The notes under the pieces were generated by a model, which had not been told where the DNA came from, ran no database searches, and saw only the letters and a program-made list of their open reading frames with translations. Shown here piece after piece: positions 1-6,719 of a stretch of 48,719 nucleotides of DNA. A program made the position numbers and the translations under genes. The stretch comes from Ferruginibacter sp. (GTDB lineage Bacteria > Bacteroidota > Bacteroidia > Chitinophagales > Chitinophagaceae), in assembly GCA_025351645.1 (NCBI GenBank), contig JANXVN010000097.1, positions 1 through 48,719 on the forward strand, in the 5' to 3' direction. Numbering within the stretch: the first letter of the stretch is position 1; each line of letters begins with the position of its first letter.

Positions 1-132
1 CCAGGCCTTCAGCCGCTTGTATTTATAGTCGGATCCCGCTTTGTGGATAATGGGGGCAAGTTCCTTTTTGGGGCATAAAGAAAGTATCTGGGACAGTATG
101 TGCTGTCCGGCATACGCCGTAGATTTGTTCAT
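1..132 (-). CDS. IS4-family transposase, N-terminal fragment cut by window edge
   Basis: Forty-four codons are open on the minus strand from an ATG at 130-132 to the window edge. The peptide begins MNKSTAYAGQHILSQILSL and continues with a Lys-rich stretch ending KYKRLKAW. This resembles the DUF4372 N-terminus of Bacteroidota IS4-type transposases, which start with a short MNK leader, a 'Q-LSL-P' helix and a 'Y-K-F-W' segment. The DDE catalytic domain would lie beyond position 1 and cannot be seen. Whether the element is complete is unknown. The family call rests on a short stretch, so it is probable rather than certain. Confidence 0.65.
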   Translation of the reverse strand, partial: MNKSTAYAGQHILSQILSLCPKKELAPIIHKAGSDYKYKRLKAW

Positions 133-172
133 TATTGTTAGGTTGATGAGTGGTATCAGCAAACTAACAAAT

Positions 173-193
173 AAGGGGGCTATAACCCCCCTT
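173..193. other. GC-rich hairpin upstream of the transposase start
   Basis: The sequence has a 7-bp perfect stem (173-179 with 187-193, AAGGGGG/CCCCCTT) around a 7-nt loop. It lies about 40 nt upstream of the transposase ATG in otherwise AT-rich DNA. Structured leaders are common near IS ends, where they can limit read-through from outside promoters. That role here is inference. The exact IS end could not be placed because the other end lies outside the window. Confidence 0.45.
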
Positions 194-272
194 GTACTAA
201 TTTTTTTTGTATCTATTTCGGATAATAGTGTTAAAGAACTATGAAAATAGATAAGCCTGATTTTTCTAATTG

Positions 273-1547
273 TTATTGCATCTTCTCATGAAACGTTTTT
301 TCTAAGCTTCCCCGATGGTGGGGGTGAGCGATATCTATCAGCAGCCTTGCCCTTTGCCGCAGGTTTTTACCAAATAAATTTACAATGCCATACTCTGTAA
401 CCACCCAATGTACATGCCCCCTGGTAGTAACAACGCCGGCGCCTTCTTTCAAAAATGCGGTTATCCTTGATAAACCTTTTGATGTGGTGGAAGGCAATGC
501 GATAATAGGTTTTCCATCTTCTGATAAAGAAGCACCCCGCATAAAATCCATTTGCCCACCAATGCCGGAATATTGGAATGTGCCGATTGAATCTGCACAG
601 ACTTGCCCCGTCAAATCAATTTCTATCGCACTGTTGATAGCGATTACTTTTGGGTTTTGCCTTATAATGCTGGTATCATTTACATAAGCAATATCCATCA
701 CCCTTATCTGGGGATTATCATCTACAAAATCATATAACTTTCTGGTGCCTGCCATAAAACTCGTTACAGTTTTACCCACGTTTAATTTTTTTCGGCTATT
801 ATTTATAACTCCACTTTCCAGCAATGGTATCACGCCATCACTCAGCATTTCTGTATGTATGCCAAGGTTTTTATGATGGATGAGGTTTTTCAACACCTGG
901 TCTGGTATATTGCCAATGCCCATTTGCAAGGTGGCGCCATGGTCAATAAGCGAAGCTATGTTGCTGCCTATTGTTGCAATGATGGGTGAAGTATTGGTTG
1001 AATAATCTACCTCTGGCAATTCGCTTTCATCCCAAACCATGGCATTAATTTTTTTGATGGAAATAAAGCCATCGCCATTGGTACGGGGCATGCGGGGGTT
1101 AACCTGTGCAATAATAAATTTTGCCGTATCTACCGCTGCACGTGCAATATCAACAGAGGTGCCCAGCGTGCAATATCCATGCTTGTCTGGCGGCGAAACT
1201 TGTATAATGGCAACATCCAAAGGCAGGATACCCTTCTTAAAAAGTTGTGGTATCTGGCTTAAAAATATAGGCACATAATCACCGAAGGAACTGTTGGCTA
1301 CAGCGCGGGTATTGGCAGATACAAATAGTGAATTAAAGAAAAAGCTTCCTTGATATTCAACCCTGTTAAAATCAATATCGCCAAGCGTGGTGATACTAAC
1401 CAGCTCAACATTTTCTAATTCATTATGCCTTTGCAAAAGCGCTTTGATTATGTGGATAGGAGTTGCGGCACTGCCATGCAGAAAAACCCTATCGCCACAT
1501 TTAATAAATTGTGCCGCTTGCGCTGCGGTAATATATTGTTCATTCAT
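273..1547 (-). CDS. Acetyl-CoA hydrolase/transferase family CoA-transferase (4-hydroxybutyrate CoA-transferase-like)
   Basis: This 424-residue protein fits the class I acetyl-CoA hydrolase/transferase family, which moves CoA between acetate or another short acid and an acyl-CoA in the cytoplasm. Visible family motifs are GIHTEML around residues 229-235, whose Glu233 matches the active-site glutamate region of 4-hydroxybutyrate CoA-transferases; SAIEIDLTGQV around 307-316; and GIGGQMDF around 328-335. The length is normal for the family and the frame is intact. It is separated from the nitrate genes by 0.8 kb and a decayed stretch, so no operon link is implied. The acid substrate cannot be fixed from sequence alone. 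Confidence 0.88.
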   Translation of the reverse strand: MNEQYITAAQAAQFIKCGDRVFLHGSAATPIHIIKALLQRHNELENVELVSITTLGDIDFNRVEYQGSFFFNSLFVSANTRAVANSSFGDYVPIFLSQIPQLFKKGILPLDVAIIQVSPPDKHGYCTLGTSVDIARAAVDTAKFIIAQVNPRMPRTNGDGFISIKKINAMVWDESELPEVDYSTNTSPIIATIGSNIASLIDHGATLQMGIGNIPDQVLKNLIHHKNLGIHTEMLSDGVIPLLESGVINNSRKKLNVGKTVTSFMAGTRKLYDFVDDNPQIRVMDIAYVNDTSIIRQNPKVIAINSAIEIDLTGQVCADSIGTFQYSGIGGQMDFMRGASLSEDGKPIIALPSTTSKGLSRITAFLKEGAGVVTTRGHVHWVVTEYGIVNLFGKNLRQRARLLIDIAHPHHRGSLEKTFHEKMQ

Positions 1548-1667
1548 TTGTATAAATTGATGTGACTAAAGTAGGCACCTGTACGCAAAACTAAGGCTGG
1601 GCGAAGTTGCCATACATGATATAGGTTAACCTGCTGTATGACCATCCTCATGTTTCTACGGGGTGTG

Positions 1668-1675
1668 CAAACGTA
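1668..1675 (-). promoter_or_regulatory. Candidate -7 promoter element for the CoA-transferase gene
   Basis: On the minus strand this reads TACGTTTG, an exact match to the Bacteroidota TAnnTTTG -7 element. It lies about 120 nt upstream of the CoA-transferase ATG. No well-spaced TTTG -33 element was found, so the call is tentative. Confidence 0.3.
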
Positions 1676-1728
1676 ACTTATTATTAATCAATAATTAAAA
1701 TGGCAAAGCTACCAAATTTTCCAGCGCT

Positions 1729-2074
1729 ATGTTGAGGTTAAAACATGATACCACGGGCGATGTACAGGTGCTTGCTGATAATTATTAAGACGCACAAACA
1801 GAAGGTTCCTGCAATTATTTTAACTTAGGGCCATCAGCATCTATGCCCAAAGAAAGCGTCGCATATTTTGAAAAAGCTGCCGCTTATACCAACATAAAGC
1901 TTGGTGTGTTGCCTGCAGAAAAGGAGGCCTCATCTCAAAAGTATGCGGAAAAACTTTAGCAGGTAAATGTATTGTGGGCATGGTGATTTGGGCAAACTGG
2001 CTCCTGCATGCAAAGCAACAGGAATGTTAGGAACTGATGTCAATGGCACGCATGTGCTGCAAGGTAAATATTAG
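1729..2074 (+). pseudogene. Decayed coding-like stretch, family not recognised
   Basis: One plus-strand frame is protein-like from about 1729 to a stop at 1957-1959, broken only by a TAA at 1786-1788. It includes a 38-codon open piece from ATG 1843 with the segment ESVAYFEKAAAYTNIKLGVL. A second frame stays open from 1979 to a TAG at 2072-2074 and contains ACKATGMLGTDVNGTHVL. The frame change and the internal stop suggest a remnant of one gene. Base composition is more gene-like than the flanking spacer. I do not recognise the family. The alternative is chance open frames; this 810-nt gap holds no intact gene. Confidence 0.3.
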
Positions 2075-2286
2075 GCGAAGGCAAAACTAACATACAGCCC
2101 AATGATGATGTAAATAAATTACAGTCATCCAACGATACCTTTACCACGGGCCATTCACATTACGGCTTACAAAATACTGATTGATGTTGCCATACCCGGC
2201 ATTGAAAAACTGAGGGAATGCCATTAAATCATATAGTTTTAGTGGCCCAATGTACTGCACAAGCTGGTTGCCAGTTTATAGCATTG

Positions 2287-2373
2287 TTTGCCGTTAAGTT
2301 AAACCTATCCTCTTTTTTTTGAAGCGGGTTAGGTAGGCACAAGCACATTTAAAATCCTCAATTTAATGGCATT
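2287..2373. repeat. Degenerate copy of a small inverted-repeat (MITE-like) element
   Basis: This 87-nt segment aligns by eye with the better-preserved element at 39467-39555. Both begin TGCCGTTAAGTTAA, continue with a CCT-TCCTC block and a GGTTAGG block, and end in GGCATT after an ATCC and a CAA/CTCAA block. Here the terminal arms have diverged and no longer pair well. Its right end overlaps the last codons and stop of the Crp/Fnr gene (stop at 2358-2360). Confidence 0.6.
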
Positions 2374-3059
2374 TGTATATCATTTATTAAAAGTTGCAAT
2401 GCAGGTTCGTTAAGCATGGATATTTTTTTTCCGTCTACTGCTATCATATGTTGCGCTGCCATCTCCGCCATCATCCTAAAAACTGTTTCGTAAGTAGTGC
2501 CCGTGTACGAAGCAAAGTCTTGCCTGCTAAGTAAAATATTTAAATGCCCATCATCGCTATTGCCAAATTTTGTTTTTAATAAAAGCAACGCCTGTGCTAC
2601 ACGCCCCTTAACTGTCATATGAGCAAGGTTCCGCATTTTTCTTTCAGATAATTTAAGTTCCTCCGCAAAAAATAACATCAACTGGTACAAAAATCCGTAA
2701 TTCACTTTTAGGGAAGCGGTAAAAAAATCAATCGGTATAAAACATGCGCTTGCATTTTCTAATGCGGTAGCAGATACCGGAAAAATATTATCTTCTCCTA
2801 ATCCCCTGTGCCCAACAATATCCCCTTTGCTGGCAAACCTAACTATCAGTTCTTTTTGCCCCCATTGCTTATGTACTTTAAATACGCCACTATAAACAAA
2901 ATAAATCCCTTCCATCAATTCGCCTTCCTTAAAAAGTAAGCCACCTTTTTTTATAGCTACCAGCTTTCTGTTTGCATCAATAGAAGGCAGCCACTCTGGT
3001 ATGCAAAGTTTGCAGAACATACAACTTTTTAAATCACAAGACGCTTTCAGTGTTATCAT
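2358..3059 (-). CDS. Crp/Fnr-family transcriptional regulator with N-terminal Cys cluster
   Basis: This 233-residue protein has a cyclic-nucleotide-binding fold (about residues 25-140, with a typical LLFKEGELMEGIYFVYSG strand-turn region) and a C-terminal winged helix (about 155-225). The probable recognition helix contains TTYETVFRMM. Cys8, Cys13, Cys16 and Cys19 form a C-X4-C-X2-C-X2-C cluster that resembles an FNR-type iron-sulfur ligand set, so oxygen or NO sensing is a reasonable inference. It is divergent from nirB, and palindromes sit between the two genes, which suggests it controls the nitrate/nitrite genes. The last residues and stop are encoded inside a repeat element, so the C-terminus may be altered relative to homologues. 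Confidence 0.88.
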   Translation of the reverse strand: MITLKASCDLKSCMFCKLCIPEWLPSIDANRKLVAIKKGGLLFKEGELMEGIYFVYSGVFKVHKQWGQKELIVRFASKGDIVGHRGLGEDNIFPVSATALENASACFIPIDFFTASLKVNYGFLYQLMLFFAEELKLSERKMRNLAHMTVKGRVAQALLLLKTKFGNSDDGHLNILLSRQDFASYTGTTYETVFRMMAEMAAQHMIAVDGKKISMLNEPALQLLINDIQMPLN

Positions 3060-3225
3060 ATATAAATAAATATTATTTGTATAATATAAACATTTATTAA
3101 ATTAATTTATTTAGTAAATAGATAGTAATCAATACTATATAATTATTAGTTTCCTGCCTGACTAAAAATAAGCATAAAAAAAGCACATTATAAAAATATA
3201 TATGTATAGATATATTTAATTATAA

Positions 3226-3243
3226 TTTGTAAATATTTACAAA
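3226..3243. promoter_or_regulatory. Perfect 18-bp palindrome, candidate Crp/Fnr operator
   Basis: TTTGTAAATATTTACAAA is a perfect palindrome in the 312-nt divergent spacer between the Crp/Fnr gene and nirB. Crp/Fnr family sites are two-fold symmetric with TTGA/TGTGA-like half-sites, and this TTGTAA...TTACAA form fits that pattern. Its centre is about 138 nt upstream of the nirB ATG and about 175 nt upstream of the regulator ATG. The binding protein is inferred from position. Confidence 0.55.
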
Positions 3244-3256
3244 AGTCGTAAAATTG

Positions 3257-3268
3257 TGATGTAAATCA
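3257..3268. promoter_or_regulatory. FNR-box-like inverted repeat upstream of nirB
   Basis: TGAT-GTAA-ATCA is an exact 4+4 inverted repeat with a 4-nt spacer, matching the core of the FNR consensus TTGAT-N4-ATCAA. It lies 14 nt to the right of the larger palindrome and about 105 nt upstream of the nirB ATG. The two sites together suggest tandem Crp/Fnr binding. It is short and could be chance in AT-rich DNA. Confidence 0.4.
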
Positions 3269-3307
3269 TACTTGTATAATATCAAGTCTAAATAATTCAT
3301 AAAATTA

Positions 3308-3336
3308 TTGACATATTTATAAAATTAATATATACA
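3308..3336 (+). promoter_or_regulatory. Possible nirB promoter
   Basis: TTGACA (3308-3313) and TATACA (3331-3336) are 17 nt apart, and a TTTG follows at 3341-3344. The spacing resembles a sigma-70 promoter, but the Bacteroidota primary sigma factor prefers TTTG/TAnnTTTG, and an exact TAnnTTTG is absent here. This is the best candidate between the palindromes and the nirB ATG. Confidence 0.3.
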
Positions 3337-3371
3337 GTATTTTGTCAGTTTAACGCAATAATAAGTTATTT

Positions 3372-4766
3372 ATGAAGATAATAGTTATAGGCAATGGGAT
3401 GGTGAGCTATAAGTTTTGCGAAAAATTAATAGCAACATCCTTTGCTTCCATTGAAGTGATAATTTTTGGAGAAGAAATCCGCCCCGCCTATGACCGTGTT
3501 CACCTAAGCGAATTTTTTGCCGGTAAAACTGCCGATGATTTATTAATGGCCCCCGTAAGCTGGTATGCTGAAAATAATATTCAATTACACACCGGCGACC
3601 CTATACAAAATATAGACAGGGCAAATAAATCCGTCCACTCTTTTAAAGGGATAACAGTAAAATATGACGTGCTTATTTTAGCAACAGGCTCATCCGCTTT
3701 TGTGCCGCCCATACCCGGTATTGAAAAAGATGGGGTGTTTATTTACCGCACCATAGAAGATTTAGAAATGATGGCAGCCTATGCAAAAAAGGCAAAAACG
3801 GGTGCCGTAATTGGTGGCGGCTTGTTAGGCCTTGAAGCCGCTAAAGCAATGATTGACCTTGGCATTACAGATACCCATGTAATTGAATTTGCGCCAAGGC
3901 TGATGCCTCGCCAAATTGACGAAGCAGGTTCCAACATCTTACAAACAAAACTGCAAACACTTGGGTTAAAAATATTTACCAATAAAAATACAGCCGCAAT
4001 TTTGGGCGATGCCCACATCACCGGCATGCAGTTTTCTGACGATACAAAAATTGATGTAGATATGCTGGTTATTTCCGCCGGCATAAAACCAAGGGATGAA
4101 TTGGCAAAGCTTTGCGGGCTTGAAACAGGCATACGCGGAGGAATTGTGGTAAACAATAAATTACAGACAGCCGACCCCAATATTTTCGCCATAGGCGAAT
4201 GTGCTTTGTTCGAAGGCATGGTATACGGGCTTGTAGCACCTGGTTATGAAATGGCAGATGTTGTAGCCAATAATTTAGCTGGTGGCGATAAAGCTTTTAG
4301 CCCTTACGACATGAGTACCAAACTAAAATTAATTGGCGTAGATGTAGCAAGTTTTGGCGACCCGTTTGTTCCTGCAACTGAAGGCCGTACCATTGTTTTT
4401 GAAGATACCATGAAGGGCATTTACAAACGTATCAACATCTCCACAGATGGCAAGCAATTGCTAGGCGGTATTTTAATTGGCGATGCGGAACAATACAACA
4501 TGTTATTGCAGACTTGTAAAAATAAAGTGGTGCTTCCACCCAATCCGGAAGATGTGATATTAGGTTCAAGAGGCGGCGAAGCAGCTGCCGGTGCTGGCGT
4601 ATTAAGCTTGCCCGATGATGCCATTATATGCAGCTGCGAAAGCGTTACAAAAATAGGTATATGTAATGCAGTAGCCACACAAGGCTGCGAAACAATGGAT
4701 GCGTTAAAAAATATACCAAGGCTGGAACCGGCTGTGGTGGCTGCGTGCCAATGGTTAAAGATTTAA
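3372..4766 (+). CDS. nirB: NADH-dependent nitrite reductase large subunit NirB, N-terminal part (frameshifted)
   Basis: The 464-residue product is the flavin/NADH half of assimilatory nitrite reductase, which passes electrons from NADH to the siroheme half. An FAD-binding Rossmann motif is at residues 2-12 (KIIVIGNGM), an NAD-binding motif at about 142-152 (AVIGGGLLGLE), and a BFD-type [2Fe-2S] region begins with ICSCESV near 418. The expected second cysteine pair (CGGC) is missing in this frame. It appears in the next frame, so the C-terminal 20 or so residues here are out-of-frame sequence. The following reading frame overlaps and completes NirB. The ATG start follows the divergent regulatory spacer. 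Confidence 0.9.
   Translation: MKIIVIGNGMVSYKFCEKLIATSFASIEVIIFGEEIRPAYDRVHLSEFFAGKTADDLLMAPVSWYAENNIQLHTGDPIQNIDRANKSVHSFKGITVKYDVLILATGSSAFVPPIPGIEKDGVFIYRTIEDLEMMAAYAKKAKTGAVIGGGLLGLEAAKAMIDLGITDTHVIEFAPRLMPRQIDEAGSNILQTKLQTLGLKIFTNKNTAAILGDAHITGMQFSDDTKIDVDMLVISAGIKPRDELAKLCGLETGIRGGIVVNNKLQTADPNIFAIGECALFEGMVYGLVAPGYEMADVVANNLAGGDKAFSPYDMSTKLKLIGVDVASFGDPFVPATEGRTIVFEDTMKGIYKRINISTDGKQLLGGILIGDAEQYNMLLQTCKNKVVLPPNPEDVILGSRGGEAAAGAGVLSLPDDAIICSCESVTKIGICNAVATQGCETMDALKNIPRLEPAVVAACQWLKI
4706..4711 (+). other. nirB: nirB frameshift point in a six-A run
   Basis: The upstream frame reads GCG TTA AAA AAT ATA CCA. NirB-like sequence continues without a gap one frame back as TAT ACC AAG GCT GGA ACC GGC TGT, encoding the TKAGTGCGGC motif. 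One extra A in this run would restore a single protein of about 832 residues, the normal NirB length. The string A AAA AAT in the upstream frame is also a slippery heptamer for -1 ribosomal frameshifting. The choices are a sequencing/assembly error, a real mutation, or recoding. Confidence 0.85.
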
Positions 4767-5869
4767 TGCTGCATACCATGAAGGCACAGGGGAAATACGT
4801 ACGAAACGTATTGTGCGAACATTTTGCCTACAGCCGGCAAGAACTTTTTGACTTGGTAAAATTGAATGGGTTAAAGTCGTACGATGAAGTACTGGACACT
4901 TTAGGCAAAGGCGATGGCTGCGAATTATGCAAGCCTCCGGTAGCCTCTATCCTTGCAAGTTTATGGGGCGAAATGATATTGAAAAAAGGCAATGATACTG
5001 CGCAGGACAGCAACGATAGGTTCCTGGCAAACATACAAAAAGGAGGCACTTATTCTGTTGTGCCACGCATACCCGGCGGAGAAATTACGCCCGATAAATT
5101 GATAGTCATTGGCTCTGTAGCCAAGCAATATAACCTCTACACAAAAATTACCGGCGGCCAGCGCATAGACCTGTTTGGCGCTCACTTAAACGACCTGCCA
5201 GATATTTGGGGCCAGCTCATTGAAGCCGGTTTTGAAAGCGGGCATGCTTACGGAAAATCTTTACGCACCGTAAAAAGTTGCGTGGGCAATACCTGGTGCC
5301 GTTTTGGGCTGCACGATAGCGTTAGTTACGCCATCCGTATTGAAGAGCGTTATCGTGGGCTGCGTTCGCCACATAAATTAAAGGGCGGTGTTAGTGGCTG
5401 CATCCGTGAATGTGCCGAAGCACAGAGCAAAGATTTCGGCATCATCGCAACGGAAAAAGGCTGGAACCTTTTTGTATGTGGCAACGGCGGAAGTAAGCCC
5501 CAGCATGCATTGCTGTTGGCTACCGACCTTGATGATGAAACCTGCATCCAATACATTGACCGTTTTTTAATGTTCTACATCAAGACTGCCGACACGCTGA
5601 CAAGGACTGCCACCTGGCTTAATAAAATGGATGGCGGAATAGATTATTTACGCAACGTAGTAGTAAACGATAGCCTCGGCATGAACGTACAATGGGAAGC
5701 CGCAATGAATGTGCTGGTGGATTGTTATAAGTGCGAATGGAAAGAGGCCATTGAAAATCCGGAGATAAGGAAACGTTTTAATCATTTTGTAAATGCGCCG
5801 GCAGTAAAAGACCCATCTATAAAATTTGAAGAAATGCGGGGCCAGAAAAAAGTGGCCGACTGGAAATGA
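4745..5869 (+). CDS. nirB: Nitrite reductase large subunit NirB, C-terminal siroheme/4Fe-4S part (frameshifted)
   Basis: This frame carries the rest of NirB: the end of the first BFD domain, a second Cys pair (CELC, residues 59-62), and the ferredoxin-like and siroheme/[4Fe-4S] domains of the nitrite/sulfite reductase family. The cluster and siroheme ligands are visible as C169-X5-C175 (CVGNTWC) and C209-X3-C213 (CIREC). It reduces nitrite to ammonium by six electrons in the cytoplasm. The apparent ATG at 4745 lies inside sequence homologous to NirB, just after CGGC, so it is probably not a true start. The catalytic half is intact. Confidence 0.9.
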   Translation: MPMVKDLMLHTMKAQGKYVRNVLCEHFAYSRQELFDLVKLNGLKSYDEVLDTLGKGDGCELCKPPVASILASLWGEMILKKGNDTAQDSNDRFLANIQKGGTYSVVPRIPGGEITPDKLIVIGSVAKQYNLYTKITGGQRIDLFGAHLNDLPDIWGQLIEAGFESGHAYGKSLRTVKSCVGNTWCRFGLHDSVSYAIRIEERYRGLRSPHKLKGGVSGCIRECAEAQSKDFGIIATEKGWNLFVCGNGGSKPQHALLLATDLDDETCIQYIDRFLMFYIKTADTLTRTATWLNKMDGGIDYLRNVVVNDSLGMNVQWEAAMNVLVDCYKCEWKEAIENPEIRKRFNHFVNAPAVKDPSIKFEEMRGQKKVADWK

Positions 5870-6203
5870 TCTTTTAAAAAATACAATGTTGTCCGGGCCA
5901 ATACAGCAGCTATGTGGAACTGCGGTGGCGTCGCACTCTTGTACAAATACAGTAGCTACGATGAGCTTTAATCACATTACCCGGGGCTTATGCAAAATGT
6001 AGGTCATAATAAAAAATAAATAGCATTCAAAATATCATTTAAAGTGCCAATACACTACTGTTTTTGCTTACCATTTTCGATTGCCTGCCATATTTAATTG
6101 CCTGCCTGCTTTGGTAGGGAAATTAAACAATTTATCTACTTGCCATACCAAAAATTATTTTCCTCCTTGCGGGGCAGGGGCCACTTTTTTTAAAAATTAA
6201 AAT
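5870..6203. other. nirB-nirD spacer with imperfect hairpin, no gene seen
   Basis: This 334-nt gap has no convincing gene. At 6093-6127 an imperfect hairpin pairs TTTAATT-CCT-CC with GG-AGG-AATTAAA. TTGCCTGCC occurs twice just to its left. The spacer is unusually long for nirBD, which are often tightly coupled. The hairpin may be an intergenic repeat or a processing/attenuation site. No clear promoter was found for nirD. Confidence 0.4.
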
Positions 6204-6560
6204 ATGCTAACGCTTACAGATCAAAAAGAAATAACCTGGTTTGCCGCCTGCGATACGGCAGATGTACCAACTAACGGTGGCGTATGCGTGCAGTATGGCG
6301 ATACGCAAATAGCCCTGTTTCATTTTTCACGCAGGGGCGAATGGTATGCCACTCAAAACGAATGCCCTCACCGCAAGCAAATGGCACTTAGCCGTGGCAT
6401 GATAGGCACGCAACAAGATGAACCAAAAGTAGCCTGCCCATTCCATAAAAAAACTTTTTCGCTGGTAACGGGCGAGTGCCTTACAGGCGATGTATGCAGC
6501 ATAAAAGTTTATCCGGTAAAAGTAGAAGGTGAAGTAATATTTATAGGGATAGAAGCGTAA
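6204..6560 (+). CDS. nirD: Nitrite reductase small subunit NirD (Rieske-type)
   Basis: This 118-residue protein is a Rieske [2Fe-2S] protein of NirD size. The ligand motifs are C54-P-H56 and C78-P-F-H81, in the order expected (C-X-H then C-X2-H). It is the small subunit partner of NirB in cytoplasmic NADH:nitrite reductase. The ATG at 6204 gives a normal N-terminus for the family. Gene order after nirB and before the porin and transporter genes supports the assignment. Confidence 0.93.
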   Translation: MLTLTDQKEITWFAACDTADVPTNGGVCVQYGDTQIALFHFSRRGEWYATQNECPHRKQMALSRGMIGTQQDEPKVACPFHKKTFSLVTGECLTGDVCSIKVYPVKVEGEVIFIGIEA

Positions 6561-6615
6561 ACAGGTTTTGAAATTTAATTTTTTGTGTTTTTAAACACGA
6601 TAAAAGCAAACAAAA

Positions 6616-6646
6616 GCCCCGGACGATGTGGAAATTGAACCGGGGC
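6616..6646. terminator. GC-rich hairpin between nirD and the porin gene
   Basis: GCCCCGG (6616-6622) pairs perfectly with CCGGGGC (6640-6646) around a 17-nt loop. No U-tract follows, so it is not a classical intrinsic terminator. It could stabilise the nirBD transcript end or separate nirBD expression from the downstream porin/transporter genes. Confidence 0.4.
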
Positions 6647-6719
6647 AATGATAATAATCTTTCATAATTAAAACCAAAACAAAATTATGCCTAAAAATTT
6701 AAAAAATTACCTGTAGCCC

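Noticed and set aside
41..244. Plus-strand 67-residue open frame at the window start
   Set aside because: It is antisense to the transposase N-terminus and has no family-like features.
4745..5869. Second half of nirB as an independent gene with its own ATG
   Set aside because: The ATG falls inside conserved NirB sequence just after the CGGC motif, and the upstream frame ends in nonsense exactly where homology switches frame.
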